A stretch of DNA of 20,756 bases. It comes from Pseudomonadota bacterium (GTDB taxonomy: Bacteria > Pseudomonadota > Alphaproteobacteria > Rhizobiales > Rhizobiaceae). Both the position numbers and the translations under genes were made by a program. This document shows, one piece after another, positions 6,963 through 14,363 of the stretch (positions are counted from its first letter, which is position 1; each line of letters starts with the position of its first letter). The DNA is taken from contig JAEYTV010000267.1 in NCBI GenBank assembly GCA_023433855.1, positions 1 through 20,756 of the forward strand. The letters are read 5' to 3'. The notes under the pieces were generated by a model. It was not told where the DNA came from. It saw nothing but the letters and a program-made list of their open reading frames with translations, and did not search any database.

Positions 6963-7454
6963 ATGAAGACCAAGCCCTTCGTTCTCGCGATTTCCCTTTC
7001 TCTCGTTGCCGTCGCTCCCGCGAGCGCCCAGCCGACACGGGTTGCGCAATTCGACGCCTGGGGGGTCTATTCCTACGACAACGGTGGTCGCACATCCTGC
7101 TACGCGCTGTCGGTTCCGGTGAAGTCGCAGCCGGCCGACGTCAATCATGGCGACAACTTCTTCCTGATCGCCCCACAGGGTCAATCCTTTGCGCCGCAGG
7201 CGATCATGGGCTACTCGTTGAAGGAGGACCGCGACGTCAGCATCACCGTCGGCAGCAACGCCTTCCAGATGGCGCCGAAGGACAACATGGCCTGGGTGCG
7301 CAACCAGGAACGCGAGCCGGTGCTCGTCGACGCCATGCGCGGCGGGAGCGACATGACGCTGCAGGCAACCTCGCGCCGAGGCACGAACACCACCTACTCC
7401 TATTCGTTGCGGGGAGTGACCGCAGCACTTCAGGAAGCACGCAAGTGCCGCTGA
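6963..7454 (+). CDS. Invasion-associated locus B (IalB) family exported protein
   Basis: This 163-residue protein has an N-terminal signal peptide (MKTKPFVLAISLSLVAVAPASA, cut near residue 22). The mature part has the IalB pattern: FDAWGVYSYDNGGRTSCYAL, a central FFLIAP segment, YSLKEDRDVSITVGSNAFQM and a C-terminal cysteine (KCR). The two mature cysteines may form a disulfide in the periplasm. The name comes from Bartonella invasion studies; in free-living rhizobia the role is unknown. The ATG at 6963 is chosen because it begins the signal peptide and has a GGAGA-like site upstream. It is followed 43 bp later by another exported protein. Confidence 0.85.
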   Translation: MKTKPFVLAISLSLVAVAPASAQPTRVAQFDAWGVYSYDNGGRTSCYALSVPVKSQPADVNHGDNFFLIAPQGQSFAPQAIMGYSLKEDRDVSITVGSNAFQMAPKDNMAWVRNQEREPVLVDAMRGGSDMTLQATSRRGTNTTYSYSLRGVTAALQEARKCR

Positions 7455-7497
7455 CGCCTTGGCCGCGCACGATGCCACTTTCCGTCACTACCGCCCC

Positions 7498-8076
7498 ATG
7501 AAGCCGTGCGGTCGGAGACGCCTTTCCATCGCCTTGGCGTTGGGAATGGTCCTCGGCGCATGCCTCGTTGCAGCCGAAGTGGAGGCCGAACCCCGCACCG
7601 GCGGGGCGACCGGAGCACTGGCGGCGGGGTTCCGAAAAGGGCGCGAGACCGGCTTTCCCGTCCCGCGCTTTGTTTCGCTGAAGGCCGCCCGGGCCCATAT
7701 GCGGGTGGGCCCGTCGACCGATTACGCGACCCGCTGGGTTTATTCGGCCCGCGGGCTCCCGCTCGAGATCACCGAGGAATATGGCAACTGGCGGCGGGTA
7801 CGCGATCCCGACGGCGCCACGGGATGGATGTTCTCCGCGCTGCTCTCCGGTAATCGCACCGCCATTGTCGGGCCCTGGCTGAAGGAGCCCATCCCGCTTC
7901 ACGCCGGACGATCGCACGACACTCGCATCATCGCGCGGCTGTCGCCGAGGGTGGGACTGAACGTTTCCGCCTGCGACGGCACGTGGTGCGAGGTCTCCCT
8001 GCAGAAGGGGTCGGCAGCCGGCTATGTTGACCAGGCATCGCTCTGGGGCGTTTATCCGGGCGAAACGCTGAAGTAG
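7498..8076 (+). CDS. Exported bacterial SH3-domain protein (DUF1058/SH3_4 type), two SH3 repeats
   Basis: This 192-residue protein has a positively charged N-terminus (KPCGRRR) and a hydrophobic stretch that ends either at a lipobox-like LGAC (Cys22) or at an AEA-type cleavage site near residue 31. The first SH3-like repeat is at about 58-118 (ARAHMRVGPSTDYATRWVY, then GNWRRVRDPDGATGWMFSAL). The second is at about 123-185 (GTWCEVSLQKGSAAGYVDQ). Such proteins are thought to act at the periplasmic cell wall. The start at ATG 7498 gives a clean signal peptide; a TTG at 7459 would add 13 residues, and neither has a strong ribosome-binding site. It ends 5 bp from the convergent carboxypeptidase gene with no terminator between them. 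Confidence 0.8.
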   Translation: MKPCGRRRLSIALALGMVLGACLVAAEVEAEPRTGGATGALAAGFRKGRETGFPVPRFVSLKAARAHMRVGPSTDYATRWVYSARGLPLEITEEYGNWRRVRDPDGATGWMFSALLSGNRTAIVGPWLKEPIPLHAGRSHDTRIIARLSPRVGLNVSACDGTWCEVSLQKGSAAGYVDQASLWGVYPGETLK

Positions 8077-8081
8077 CCCGC

Positions 8082-9290
8082 CTAGCGGACGACGAAGCAG
8101 TTCATGGCTTTCGACTGCAGCAGCGAACAGGCCCGCGCCGCTGCGGGCTGGTCGGCGAAGCCGACAAGGCGCGCCCGGAAATACTCCCTGCCTCCGTTCG
8201 CAAAGGTTTCCACGCTCGGCGCCAGGTGGCCGAAATCGCCGCCGAGCAGCGGCAGGGCCCTGCCAAGCAGCGCGGATGCCTCTTCCGGAGTGCCGGCCGC
8301 AGCGATCTGGATGCGCCACAAGGGGCCTACCGGCTCCTGTGGCATGGCGTAGAGGCTGGCGATTGCAGGTCTCGGATGCGGCGCGCCGACCGCGATTTCC
8401 TCGCGCGGCGCAACGAGCGAAAGGGGCCGGGCACCACCGGCGGGACGCTTCTGTTCCCCGAAGGCCACCAGGCCGCCTGTCGCGCTACCGGCGCCCGGCA
8501 CATGCTGGTCCAGCAGTTGCGCCATCCGGTCGTCGCGCTGGCGGGCGCTCTTGCCGCCGAGCACGACACCGATGATCCGCCTTCCGTCGATCTCCACTGC
8601 GCTTGCGATGTTGAAGCCGGAGGCGCGGATATAGCCCGTCTTGACGCCGTCCATCCCGGGATAGCGGTACATCAGGTTGTTGTGGCCCCGGATGGTCTTT
8701 CCGCGAAACACGAAGGAGCGTTGCGAAAACAGCCGGTATTCCTTCGGGAAGTCGCGGATGAGCGCCAGCGCCAGCGTGGCCATGTCACGCGCCGTCGTTA
8801 CTTGCGCCTTGTCTGGCAGGCCGGACGCATTGCGGAAGACAGTCCGCTTCATCCCGAGGGCGCGGGCCCTGCGCGTCATCATCGCGGCGAAACGCTCCTC
8901 CGAGCCGCCGAGATGATCGGCCATGGCAGCGGCGGCGTCATTGGCGGAGCGGACCGCCATGCCGAGCACGGCGTCACGAACCGTGATCGTCTGCCCGGCC
9001 GGCACGCCGAGCTTGAACGGGATCTTGGATGCCGCATTGGCGGTCATGACGATCGGCTGGTTCCATCCGAGGCGGCCGTCTTTCAGCGCCTCGAAGGTCA
9101 TGTAGAGCGTCATCATCTTGGTGAGCGAGGCCGGATGGTTGATGTCGTCGGCATTTTCCGCCGCCAACACCTTGCCGCTCCTGCTGTCGTAGATGAGATG
9201 GGCATAGCCCGCTTCCGCCGATGTTCCGGTCATTGCGAACAGGCCGCCGACGAGCAGCAGGAAGGCCAGGGCGCGCACAGTTCCAAGCAT
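8082..9290 (-). CDS. D-alanyl-D-alanine carboxypeptidase (penicillin-binding protein, S11 family) with C-terminal SPOR domain
   Basis: This 402-residue protein has a signal peptide (residues 1 to about 27), then a class-C PBP domain with all three active-site motifs: S55-L-T-K58, S115-A-N117 and K217-T-G219. A proline- and glycine-rich linker (about 265-320) leads to a SPOR domain (about 325-402; WRIQIAAAGTPEEASALLGR and a final NCFVVR). It trims the terminal D-alanine from peptidoglycan stem peptides in the periplasm, and the SPOR domain targets denuded glycan at the division septum. The start is at ATG 9290, preceded by GCGAGGA; an upstream in-frame start at 9326 would spoil the signal peptide. 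A near-palindrome lies at 9340-9361 in the probable promoter region. Confidence 0.92.
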   Translation of the reverse strand: MLGTVRALAFLLLVGGLFAMTGTSAEAGYAHLIYDSRSGKVLAAENADDINHPASLTKMMTLYMTFEALKDGRLGWNQPIVMTANAASKIPFKLGVPAGQTITVRDAVLGMAVRSANDAAAAMADHLGGSEERFAAMMTRRARALGMKRTVFRNASGLPDKAQVTTARDMATLALALIRDFPKEYRLFSQRSFVFRGKTIRGHNNLMYRYPGMDGVKTGYIRASGFNIASAVEIDGRRIIGVVLGGKSARQRDDRMAQLLDQHVPGAGSATGGLVAFGEQKRPAGGARPLSLVAPREEIAVGAPHPRPAIASLYAMPQEPVGPLWRIQIAAAGTPEEASALLGRALPLLGGDFGHLAPSVETFANGGREYFRARLVGFADQPAAARACSLLQSKAMNCFVVR

Positions 9291-9339
9291 GGTTAATCCT
9301 CGCTGGTTCGTGAGAACATAGGCCACCTGAGCCGGTACG

Positions 9340-9361
9340 AAAATGTTCCACGAACGATTTT
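9340..9361. promoter_or_regulatory. A/T-flanked near-palindrome upstream of the carboxypeptidase gene
   Basis: The arms AAAATGTTC and GAACGATTTT flank CAC, forming a 22-bp almost perfect dyad with a one-base asymmetry. It lies 50 bp upstream of the ATG at 9290, between that gene and the glpK stop. This is a plausible binding site for a dimeric regulator, but no protein can be named. Confidence 0.3.
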
Positions 9362-9399
9362 ACCCATCTTTCCAGGGGATAGTTAACCCGGAGTCACGT

Positions 9400-10893
9400 T
9401 CACCCCAGCGTCAGCGTCCTGCGCACGGCATCCCTCCAACAGCGTAGCTTGGCTGCCCGCACCTTCTCGTCCATCCCCGGCTCGAAGCGCCGCTGTCGCG
9501 CCCAGCGCTTGGCGACCGCCTTCCTGTCGGGCCAGACACCGGCCTTGGAGCCCGCCAGCCAGGCGGCGCCGAGAGCCGTGGTTTCGAGGATGGTCGGCCG
9601 GTCGACCGGCGCATCCAGCAGATCGGACAACCGTTGCATCGTCCAGTCGGATGCCACCATTCCGCCGTCGACCCTCAGCACCGTTTCTCCGTCGAAGCTG
9701 CGCCAGTCCTTTTTCATGGCGTCGAGCAGATCCCGTGTCTGGTAGCAGACCGCTTCCAGTGCCGCGCGCGCGAACTCGGCCGGGCCCGTCGCCCGGGTAA
9801 GGCCGTAGATCGCACCTCTTGCCTCGGCATCCCAATGCGGCGCCCCGAGGCCCGTGAAGGCGGGCACGAGGTAAACCTGCTGCTGGGGATCGGCCTCTGC
9901 CGCCAACTCCCCTGACTGCGCGGCATTCTCGATGATGCCGATCCCGTCGCGCAGCCATTGTACGGCCGCACCGGCTATGAAGATCGAACCTTCCAGCGCA
10001 TAGGTCGTCTCGCCATCCAGCCGGTAGGCGATCGTCGTCAGCAGCCGGTTCCGCGATCGGACGAGATCGACCCCCGTATTGAGGACGGCGAAGCAGCCGG
10101 TCCCGTAGGTCGATTTCATCATGCCGGGCTCGAAGCACGCCTGGCCGATGGTTGCGGCCTGCTGGTCGCCGGCGACGCCGAGGATCGGTATCGCAGCGCC
10201 GAACAGTTGCTTGTCGGTCGTGCCGAAGTCGTCAGCGCAATCCTTCACTTCCGGAAGCATGGCGGCCGGTATGTTGAGGATCTCCAGGAGGTCCTCGTCC
10301 CACCGGTTGTCGGCGATATTGTAGATCAGGGTTCGCGACGCATTGGTCGCATCGGTCACGAAGCTCTTTCCGCCGGTCAGGCGCCAGATGAGGAAGGTAT
10401 CGATGGTGCCGAAGCAGAGTTCTCCCTTGGCAGCCCTCGCGCGAGCCCCTTTGACCTTGTTGAGCATCCAAGAAAGCTTGGTGCCGGAGAAGTACGGGTC
10501 GAGCAGCAGGCCCGTGCGCCGGGTGAACAGCTTCTCCAGATCCTGCCGCTTCAGCTTCTCGCAATAGCTTGCTGTGCGGCGGTCCTGCCAGACGATCGCA
10601 TTATGGATGGGCTTGCCGCTCTCGCGTTCCCACACGACCACCGTTTCCCGCTGGTTGGTAATGCCGATAGCTGCGATCTCGCGGGCCTCGATCCGGGCTT
10701 CCTTCAGCGCCTGCCGCACGGTCCAGAGCACGGTTTCCCAGATTTCCTCAGGGTCATGCTCCACCCAGCCCGGCTTGGGGAAGATCTGCGTGAACTCCTT
10801 CTGGCCCATGCCGGCGATCTTCATGTCGCCATTGAAAACGATTGCCCGGGTCGACGTCGTCCCCTGATCGATCGCCAGAACATACCCCGCCAT
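9400..10893 (-). CDS. glpK: Glycerol kinase
   Basis: This 497-residue protein has the usual glycerol kinase length and both FGGY-family halves. The N-terminal phosphate-binding loop is [34 protein letters not shown] and [11 protein letters not shown] are the substrate-side motifs. [23 protein letters not shown] and the C-terminal [14 protein letters not shown] (adenosine side) complete it. It phosphorylates glycerol to sn-glycerol 3-phosphate in the cytoplasm. A GGGAGGG ribosome-binding site precedes the ATG at 10893. No glycerol transporter or glycerol-3-phosphate dehydrogenase gene lies in the window. The upstream divergent region holds an 8-bp inverted repeat (10994-11029) that might be an operator. 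In S. meliloti, glpK is, as I recall, also found next to bdhA. Confidence 0.96.
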   Translation of the reverse strand: MAGYVLAIDQGTTSTRAIVFNGDMKIAGMGQKEFTQIFPKPGWVEHDPEEIWETVLWTVRQALKEARIEAREIAAIGITNQRETVVVWERESGKPIHNAIVWQDRRTASYCEKLKRQDLEKLFTRRTGLLLDPYFSGTKLSWMLNKVKGARARAAKGELCFGTIDTFLIWRLTGGKSFVTDATNASRTLIYNIADNRWDEDLLEILNIPAAMLPEVKDCADDFGTTDKQLFGAAIPILGVAGDQQAATIGQACFEPGMMKSTYGTGCFAVLNTGVDLVRSRNRLLTTIAYRLDGETTYALEGSIFIAGAAVQWLRDGIGIIENAAQSGELAAEADPQQQVYLVPAFTGLGAPHWDAEARGAIYGLTRATGPAEFARAALEAVCYQTRDLLDAMKKDWRSFDGETVLRVDGGMVASDWTMQRLSDLLDAPVDRPTILETTALGAAWLAGSKAGVWPDRKAVAKRWARQRRFEPGMDEKVRAAKLRCWRDAVRRTLTLG

Positions 10894-10993
10894 GCCATCC
10901 CTCCCCTAGCAGCGTCCGGTGACGGTTTGAGCAGAAGCCGGGAAAGCCTGTCAAACAAAAACGCAGCGGCGGCAAAGACCGGCGCATCTCACA

Positions 10994-11029
10994 ATCTGGA
11001 CATATTTCTGCAAAAAACCTCGTCCAGAT
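10994..11029. promoter_or_regulatory. Inverted repeat in the glpK/glycosyltransferase divergent region
   Basis: ATCTGGAC (10994-11001) and GTCCAGAT (11022-11029) form a perfect 8-bp inverted repeat with a 20-base A/T-rich spacer, so the half-site centres are 28 bp apart. It lies about 100 bp before each divergent start codon. It may be a paired operator for glpK, the glycosyltransferase-like gene, or both. Confidence 0.35.
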
Positions 11030-11126
11030 GATGCTTCCGCCACGGTAGAGTTGATGATGAAGCCGCGGCAAACCCACGGACGTCGGCACCCCGCCGGCCT
11101 GTGGAAGCACAGTAGGAAGCGACGCA

Positions 11127-11969
11127 ATGACCGACGTCCTGGCCGCAAGCAACGGCGTGAAACAGGTAATATGCATAAACTGGGGCACGAAATACGGGCC
11201 GACCTTCATCAACCGCCTTTACGGCATGGTCCGGCGACATATCACGCCGCCATTCACCTTCACCTGCTTCACCGACAATCGCGAAGGTCTGAACCCCGGG
11301 ATCCTGTGCGAGGATCTGCCGCCCCTGGACGTTCCCTACATGCCGGTGAACACCAAAGGCATCTGGCCGAAAGCACGCCTGTGGGGGCCGCAGCTCGGCA
11401 GCCTGAAGGGGGCGGTCCTGTTTCTCGATCTCGACCTCGTCATCACCGGATCTTTGGACCGGTTCTTTGAACTGGGCGACGCCGACGACATCATCCTTGC
11501 GCGCAACCAGACCACGCCCTTCGAGCGGCTGGGCCAGACCTCGGTTTTCCGCTTTCCGGTCGGCAAGCTGTTGCCGCTGCAGGAAGAATTCCGCGCCGAT
11601 CCGCAAGGGGTTGCTGACAAGTACAGGTACGAACAGCGCTTCGTGACGCGCAACGCTCCCGGAGGCATCAAGCTTTTCCCGAGACGCTGGGTCCTGCATT
11701 TCAAGCAGGATTGCCGCTGGCCCATACCGCTGAACTACTTCCTGGCGCCACGATTACCCTCCAGCGCTCGCATCGTGCTCTTCCCTCGCCGCTTCCATCC
11801 GCAGAACGCCATCGAGGGGAAGTTCGAATCCTCCGGCCGCGCGTCAACGCCGCTCGACCATATTCTGGGCGTTTTCAACCGAAACCGGCCCAAAAACAAA
11901 CCAGCCTTGACCTACCTGCGCCATTACATCCGGCCAACGCCGTGGGTCGCCGAACACTGGCGCGAGTGA
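11127..11969 (+). CDS. Glycosyltransferase-like protein with DxD motif
   Basis: This 280-residue protein has VICINWGTKYGPTFINRLYG at the N-terminus, TCFTDNREGL, and GAVLFLDLDLVITGSLDRFF, where D101-x-D103 is the metal/nucleotide-sugar motif of GT-A fold glycosyltransferases (GT8-like layout). A C-terminal FPRRWVLHFKQDCRWP segment follows. It has no membrane segment or signal peptide. It probably transfers a sugar to a surface polysaccharide or lipid, but donor and acceptor are unknown and no other surface-polysaccharide gene is nearby, so it looks like an isolated insertion between glpK and bdhA. The ATG at 11127 has an AGGAAG ribosome-binding site. It ends 91 bp before bdhA. Confidence 0.7.
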   Translation: MTDVLAASNGVKQVICINWGTKYGPTFINRLYGMVRRHITPPFTFTCFTDNREGLNPGILCEDLPPLDVPYMPVNTKGIWPKARLWGPQLGSLKGAVLFLDLDLVITGSLDRFFELGDADDIILARNQTTPFERLGQTSVFRFPVGKLLPLQEEFRADPQGVADKYRYEQRFVTRNAPGGIKLFPRRWVLHFKQDCRWPIPLNYFLAPRLPSSARIVLFPRRFHPQNAIEGKFESSGRASTPLDHILGVFNRNRPKNKPALTYLRHYIRPTPWVAEHWRE

Positions 11970-12000
11970 CGAACCGCCCGGATTGCCACCTGCCCCGATT

Positions 12001-12030
12001 TGCGCATAACCTGCAGACAGGTGCGGCGCA
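12001..12030. promoter_or_regulatory. 30-bp interrupted palindrome before bdhA
   Basis: The sequence is perfectly symmetric: TGCGC-N3-ACCTG-N4-CAGGT-N3-GCGCA. It ends 30 bases before the ATG of bdhA. It could be the operator of a dimeric regulator or a hairpin in the mRNA leader. There is no T tract, so it is not an intrinsic terminator for the gene upstream. Confidence 0.45.
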
Positions 12031-12060
12031 CAAGAACGTCGCGGGCAAGGGAGAAATCCG

Positions 12061-12837
12061 ATGAGCAGAACCGTGGTTGTCACGGGATCGACGAGCGGCA
12101 TAGGGCTTGGCGTCGCACGCGCGTTCGCGGCCGAAGGCGCCAATGTCGTGATCAACGGCTTTGGTCCGGCGGACGTCATCGAATCGGTCCGCAGCGAGCT
12201 CGATGCTCTTGGTGCCGGCACGATCATCTACCACGGCGCAGACATGACGAAGCCCGACGAGATCGAGGACCTGATCGCAACCGCCGCGAAAGCCTTCGGC
12301 ACCATCGACGTACTCGTCAACAACGCCGGCATCCAGCATGTGGCCAGGATCGAGGAGTTCCCCCCGGAGAAATGGGACCAGTTGATCGCCATCCTGCTTT
12401 CTTCCGCCTTCCACACCATGCGCCACACAATTCCTCTGATGAAGCAGTCCGGCAGCGGTCGCATCATCAATGTGGCGTCAGCGCACGCTCTGGTCGCCTC
12501 CCCCTTCAAGTCGGCCTATGTAGCGGCAAAGCATGGCATATTAGGTCTGACGAAGACAGCGGCCTTGGAACTGGCCGAATTCCGGATTACCGTAAACGCC
12601 ATATGTCCCGGCTACGTGCTGACGCCACTTGTCGAGAGGCAGATCCCCGATACCGCACGTGAGCGCGGCATCTCGGAGCAAGAGGTGAAGACGGAAGTGA
12701 TGCTGAGGCTGCAGGCAACCAGGGAATTCGTCTCGATCGAGGAGGTTGCCGCAACGGCGATCTATCTGGCGAGCGATGCGGCCAGGAACATCACCGGCAC
12801 GCATATCTCCATCGATGGCGGATGGACCGCGCAGTGA
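12061..12837 (+). CDS. bdhA: 3-hydroxybutyrate dehydrogenase (short-chain dehydrogenase)
   Basis: This 258-residue classical SDR has a nucleotide-binding TGSTSGIG (8-15), NNAG (87-90), and a catalytic Ser140 with Y153-x-x-x-K157 (SAYVAAKHGILG). NAICPGYVLTPLVERQI and the VMLRLQATREFVSIEEVAA segment are typical of D-3-hydroxybutyrate dehydrogenases. It oxidises 3-hydroxybutyrate to acetoacetate with NAD in the breakdown of stored polyhydroxybutyrate. An AGGGAGAAA ribosome-binding site precedes the ATG at 12061. xdhA starts 52 bp downstream in the same direction. A bdhA-xdhA2-xdhB2 operon is, from memory, known in Sinorhizobium meliloti, which supports the assignment. A palindrome lies just upstream. 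Confidence 0.92.
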   Translation: MSRTVVVTGSTSGIGLGVARAFAAEGANVVINGFGPADVIESVRSELDALGAGTIIYHGADMTKPDEIEDLIATAAKAFGTIDVLVNNAGIQHVARIEEFPPEKWDQLIAILLSSAFHTMRHTIPLMKQSGSGRIINVASAHALVASPFKSAYVAAKHGILGLTKTAALELAEFRITVNAICPGYVLTPLVERQIPDTARERGISEQEVKTEVMLRLQATREFVSIEEVAATAIYLASDAARNITGTHISIDGGWTAQ

Positions 12838-12889
12838 TACCTGCGGCATGTTTGAGTTTGAAGCCGGCAACGGCGGACGAAGGAGAAAA

Positions 12890-14362
12890 ATGAGCGAAGC
12901 CATCCGCTTCATCCTGAACGGAGAAGAGGTCAATCTTGGACAATTCGGCCCGACTGAAACCCTTCTCGACTATCTGCGCCTGAGGCGGCGGCTGACGGGA
13001 ACAAAGGAGGGTTGCGCCGAGGGCGATTGCGGCGCCTGCACGGTGCTTGTGGGACGCCTCACAGATCAGGGCCTGCGTTACGAAGGCGTCAACGCCTGCA
13101 TCCGCTTCCTCGGCTCCCTTCACGGCACCCATGTGGTGACGGTCGAGCATCTGGCCGGCAAGGACGGGACGCTTCATCCCGTTCAGCAGGCACTGGTGGA
13201 TTGCCACGGTTCGCAATGCGGCTTCTGCACGCCGGGCTTCGTGATGTCGCTTTACGGGTTGTGGCTTACCACCGCCGATCCGACGCCGGCGGAGATCGAG
13301 TCGGCGTTGCAGGGCAATCTCTGTCGCTGCACGGGCTACGAGCCGATCGTGAGGGCTGCCGAGCAGGTTTCCCGGAACAGGCCGAGTTCCCTGTTCGACC
13401 CGCTGGAGCGCGACCGGATCCAGATCATGGCGAAGCTCTGGCAGATCCAGGCCGAGACCGACACCATCGTGGTGCAGAAGGACGGTGCCCGTTCGATCGT
13501 GCCGGCCTCCGTTGCGGGCTTCGCGGATCTCCTCGCCGAAGAGCCGGAGGCGACCATCGTCGCCGGGGCAACCGATGTCGGCCTCTGGGTGACCAAGCAG
13601 ATGCGGCTCCTGAACCCGGTGATCTTCATCAACCACCTGACCGAACTGCAGGCCGTGACGTCTGACGAGAGCGGCATCACCATCGGAGCCGGGACGAACT
13701 ACACCCAGGCGGTCGAGCTGCTTTCCGCCGAAATCCCCTCCCTTGGCCGCCTCATCGACCGGATCGGCGGCCAGCAGGTGCGCAACATGGGCACGATCGG
13801 GGGCAACATCGCCAACGGCTCGCCGATCGGCGACATGCCGCCCCCGCTGATTGCCCTTGACGCACAGCTGACGCTGCGCACCCACTCCGGACGGCGCACC
13901 ATTGCGCTGGAGGATTATTTCCTCGCCTACGGCAAGCAGGATCGGCTGACGGGCGAGTTCGTCGAGAAGGTCTTCATCCCGCGTCCGGCGGACGAAGATC
14001 ACTTTGCTGTCTACAAGGTCTCCAAGCGGCGTGACGAGGACATTTCGGCGCTCTGCGGCGCCTTCAGCCTTTCGCTCGACGGTGACGGCCGGGTGGCCGC
14101 CATCCGCATCGCCTTCGGCGGCATGGCCGCCACTCCGAAACGCGCCCGGCAGGTTGAAGCCGCGCTGATCGGCCAGCCCTGGGGATGGGAAACCATATCT
14201 GCCGCGCGCGACTTTTTCGACGACGACTACACACCACTCTCGGATTGGCGGGCGACAGCCGCATACCGCAGCCTCGCCGCCAAGAACCTGTTGACCCGCT
14301 TCTTCCTCGAAACAGCCGGACAAGCCCATGAGCTGCGCCGCTTCGAGCTGGAGGAGGCGTGA
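12890..14362 (+). CDS. xdhA: Xanthine dehydrogenase small subunit ([2Fe-2S] and FAD domains)
   Basis: In this 490-residue protein the plant-type ferredoxin domain has C42, C47, C50 and C70. The second [2Fe-2S] domain has C110, C113, C145 and C147 (CGFCTPGF, GNLCRCTGY). The FAD-binding domain starts near residue 195 (TIVAGATDVGLWVTKQ, GGQQVRNMGTIGGNIANGSP), and a CO-dehydrogenase flavoprotein C-terminal domain ends the chain. It carries electrons from the molybdenum site in XdhB to NAD. The start at ATG 12890 is set by AAGGAG just upstream; the frame is open further back but would overlap bdhA. xdhB begins 1 bp after its stop, with its ribosome-binding site inside the last codons, so the two are coupled. 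Confidence 0.95.
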   Translation: MSEAIRFILNGEEVNLGQFGPTETLLDYLRLRRRLTGTKEGCAEGDCGACTVLVGRLTDQGLRYEGVNACIRFLGSLHGTHVVTVEHLAGKDGTLHPVQQALVDCHGSQCGFCTPGFVMSLYGLWLTTADPTPAEIESALQGNLCRCTGYEPIVRAAEQVSRNRPSSLFDPLERDRIQIMAKLWQIQAETDTIVVQKDGARSIVPASVAGFADLLAEEPEATIVAGATDVGLWVTKQMRLLNPVIFINHLTELQAVTSDESGITIGAGTNYTQAVELLSAEIPSLGRLIDRIGGQQVRNMGTIGGNIANGSPIGDMPPPLIALDAQLTLRTHSGRRTIALEDYFLAYGKQDRLTGEFVEKVFIPRPADEDHFAVYKVSKRRDEDISALCGAFSLSLDGDGRVAAIRIAFGGMAATPKRARQVEAALIGQPWGWETISAARDFFDDDYTPLSDWRATAAYRSLAAKNLLTRFFLETAGQAHELRRFELEEA

Positions 14363-14363
14363 T

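Noticed and set aside
10890..10960. TTGACA on the minus strand as a -35 for glpK
   Set aside because: The hexamer is good, but 17 bases further the sequence is CTCAAA, a poor -10; left out.
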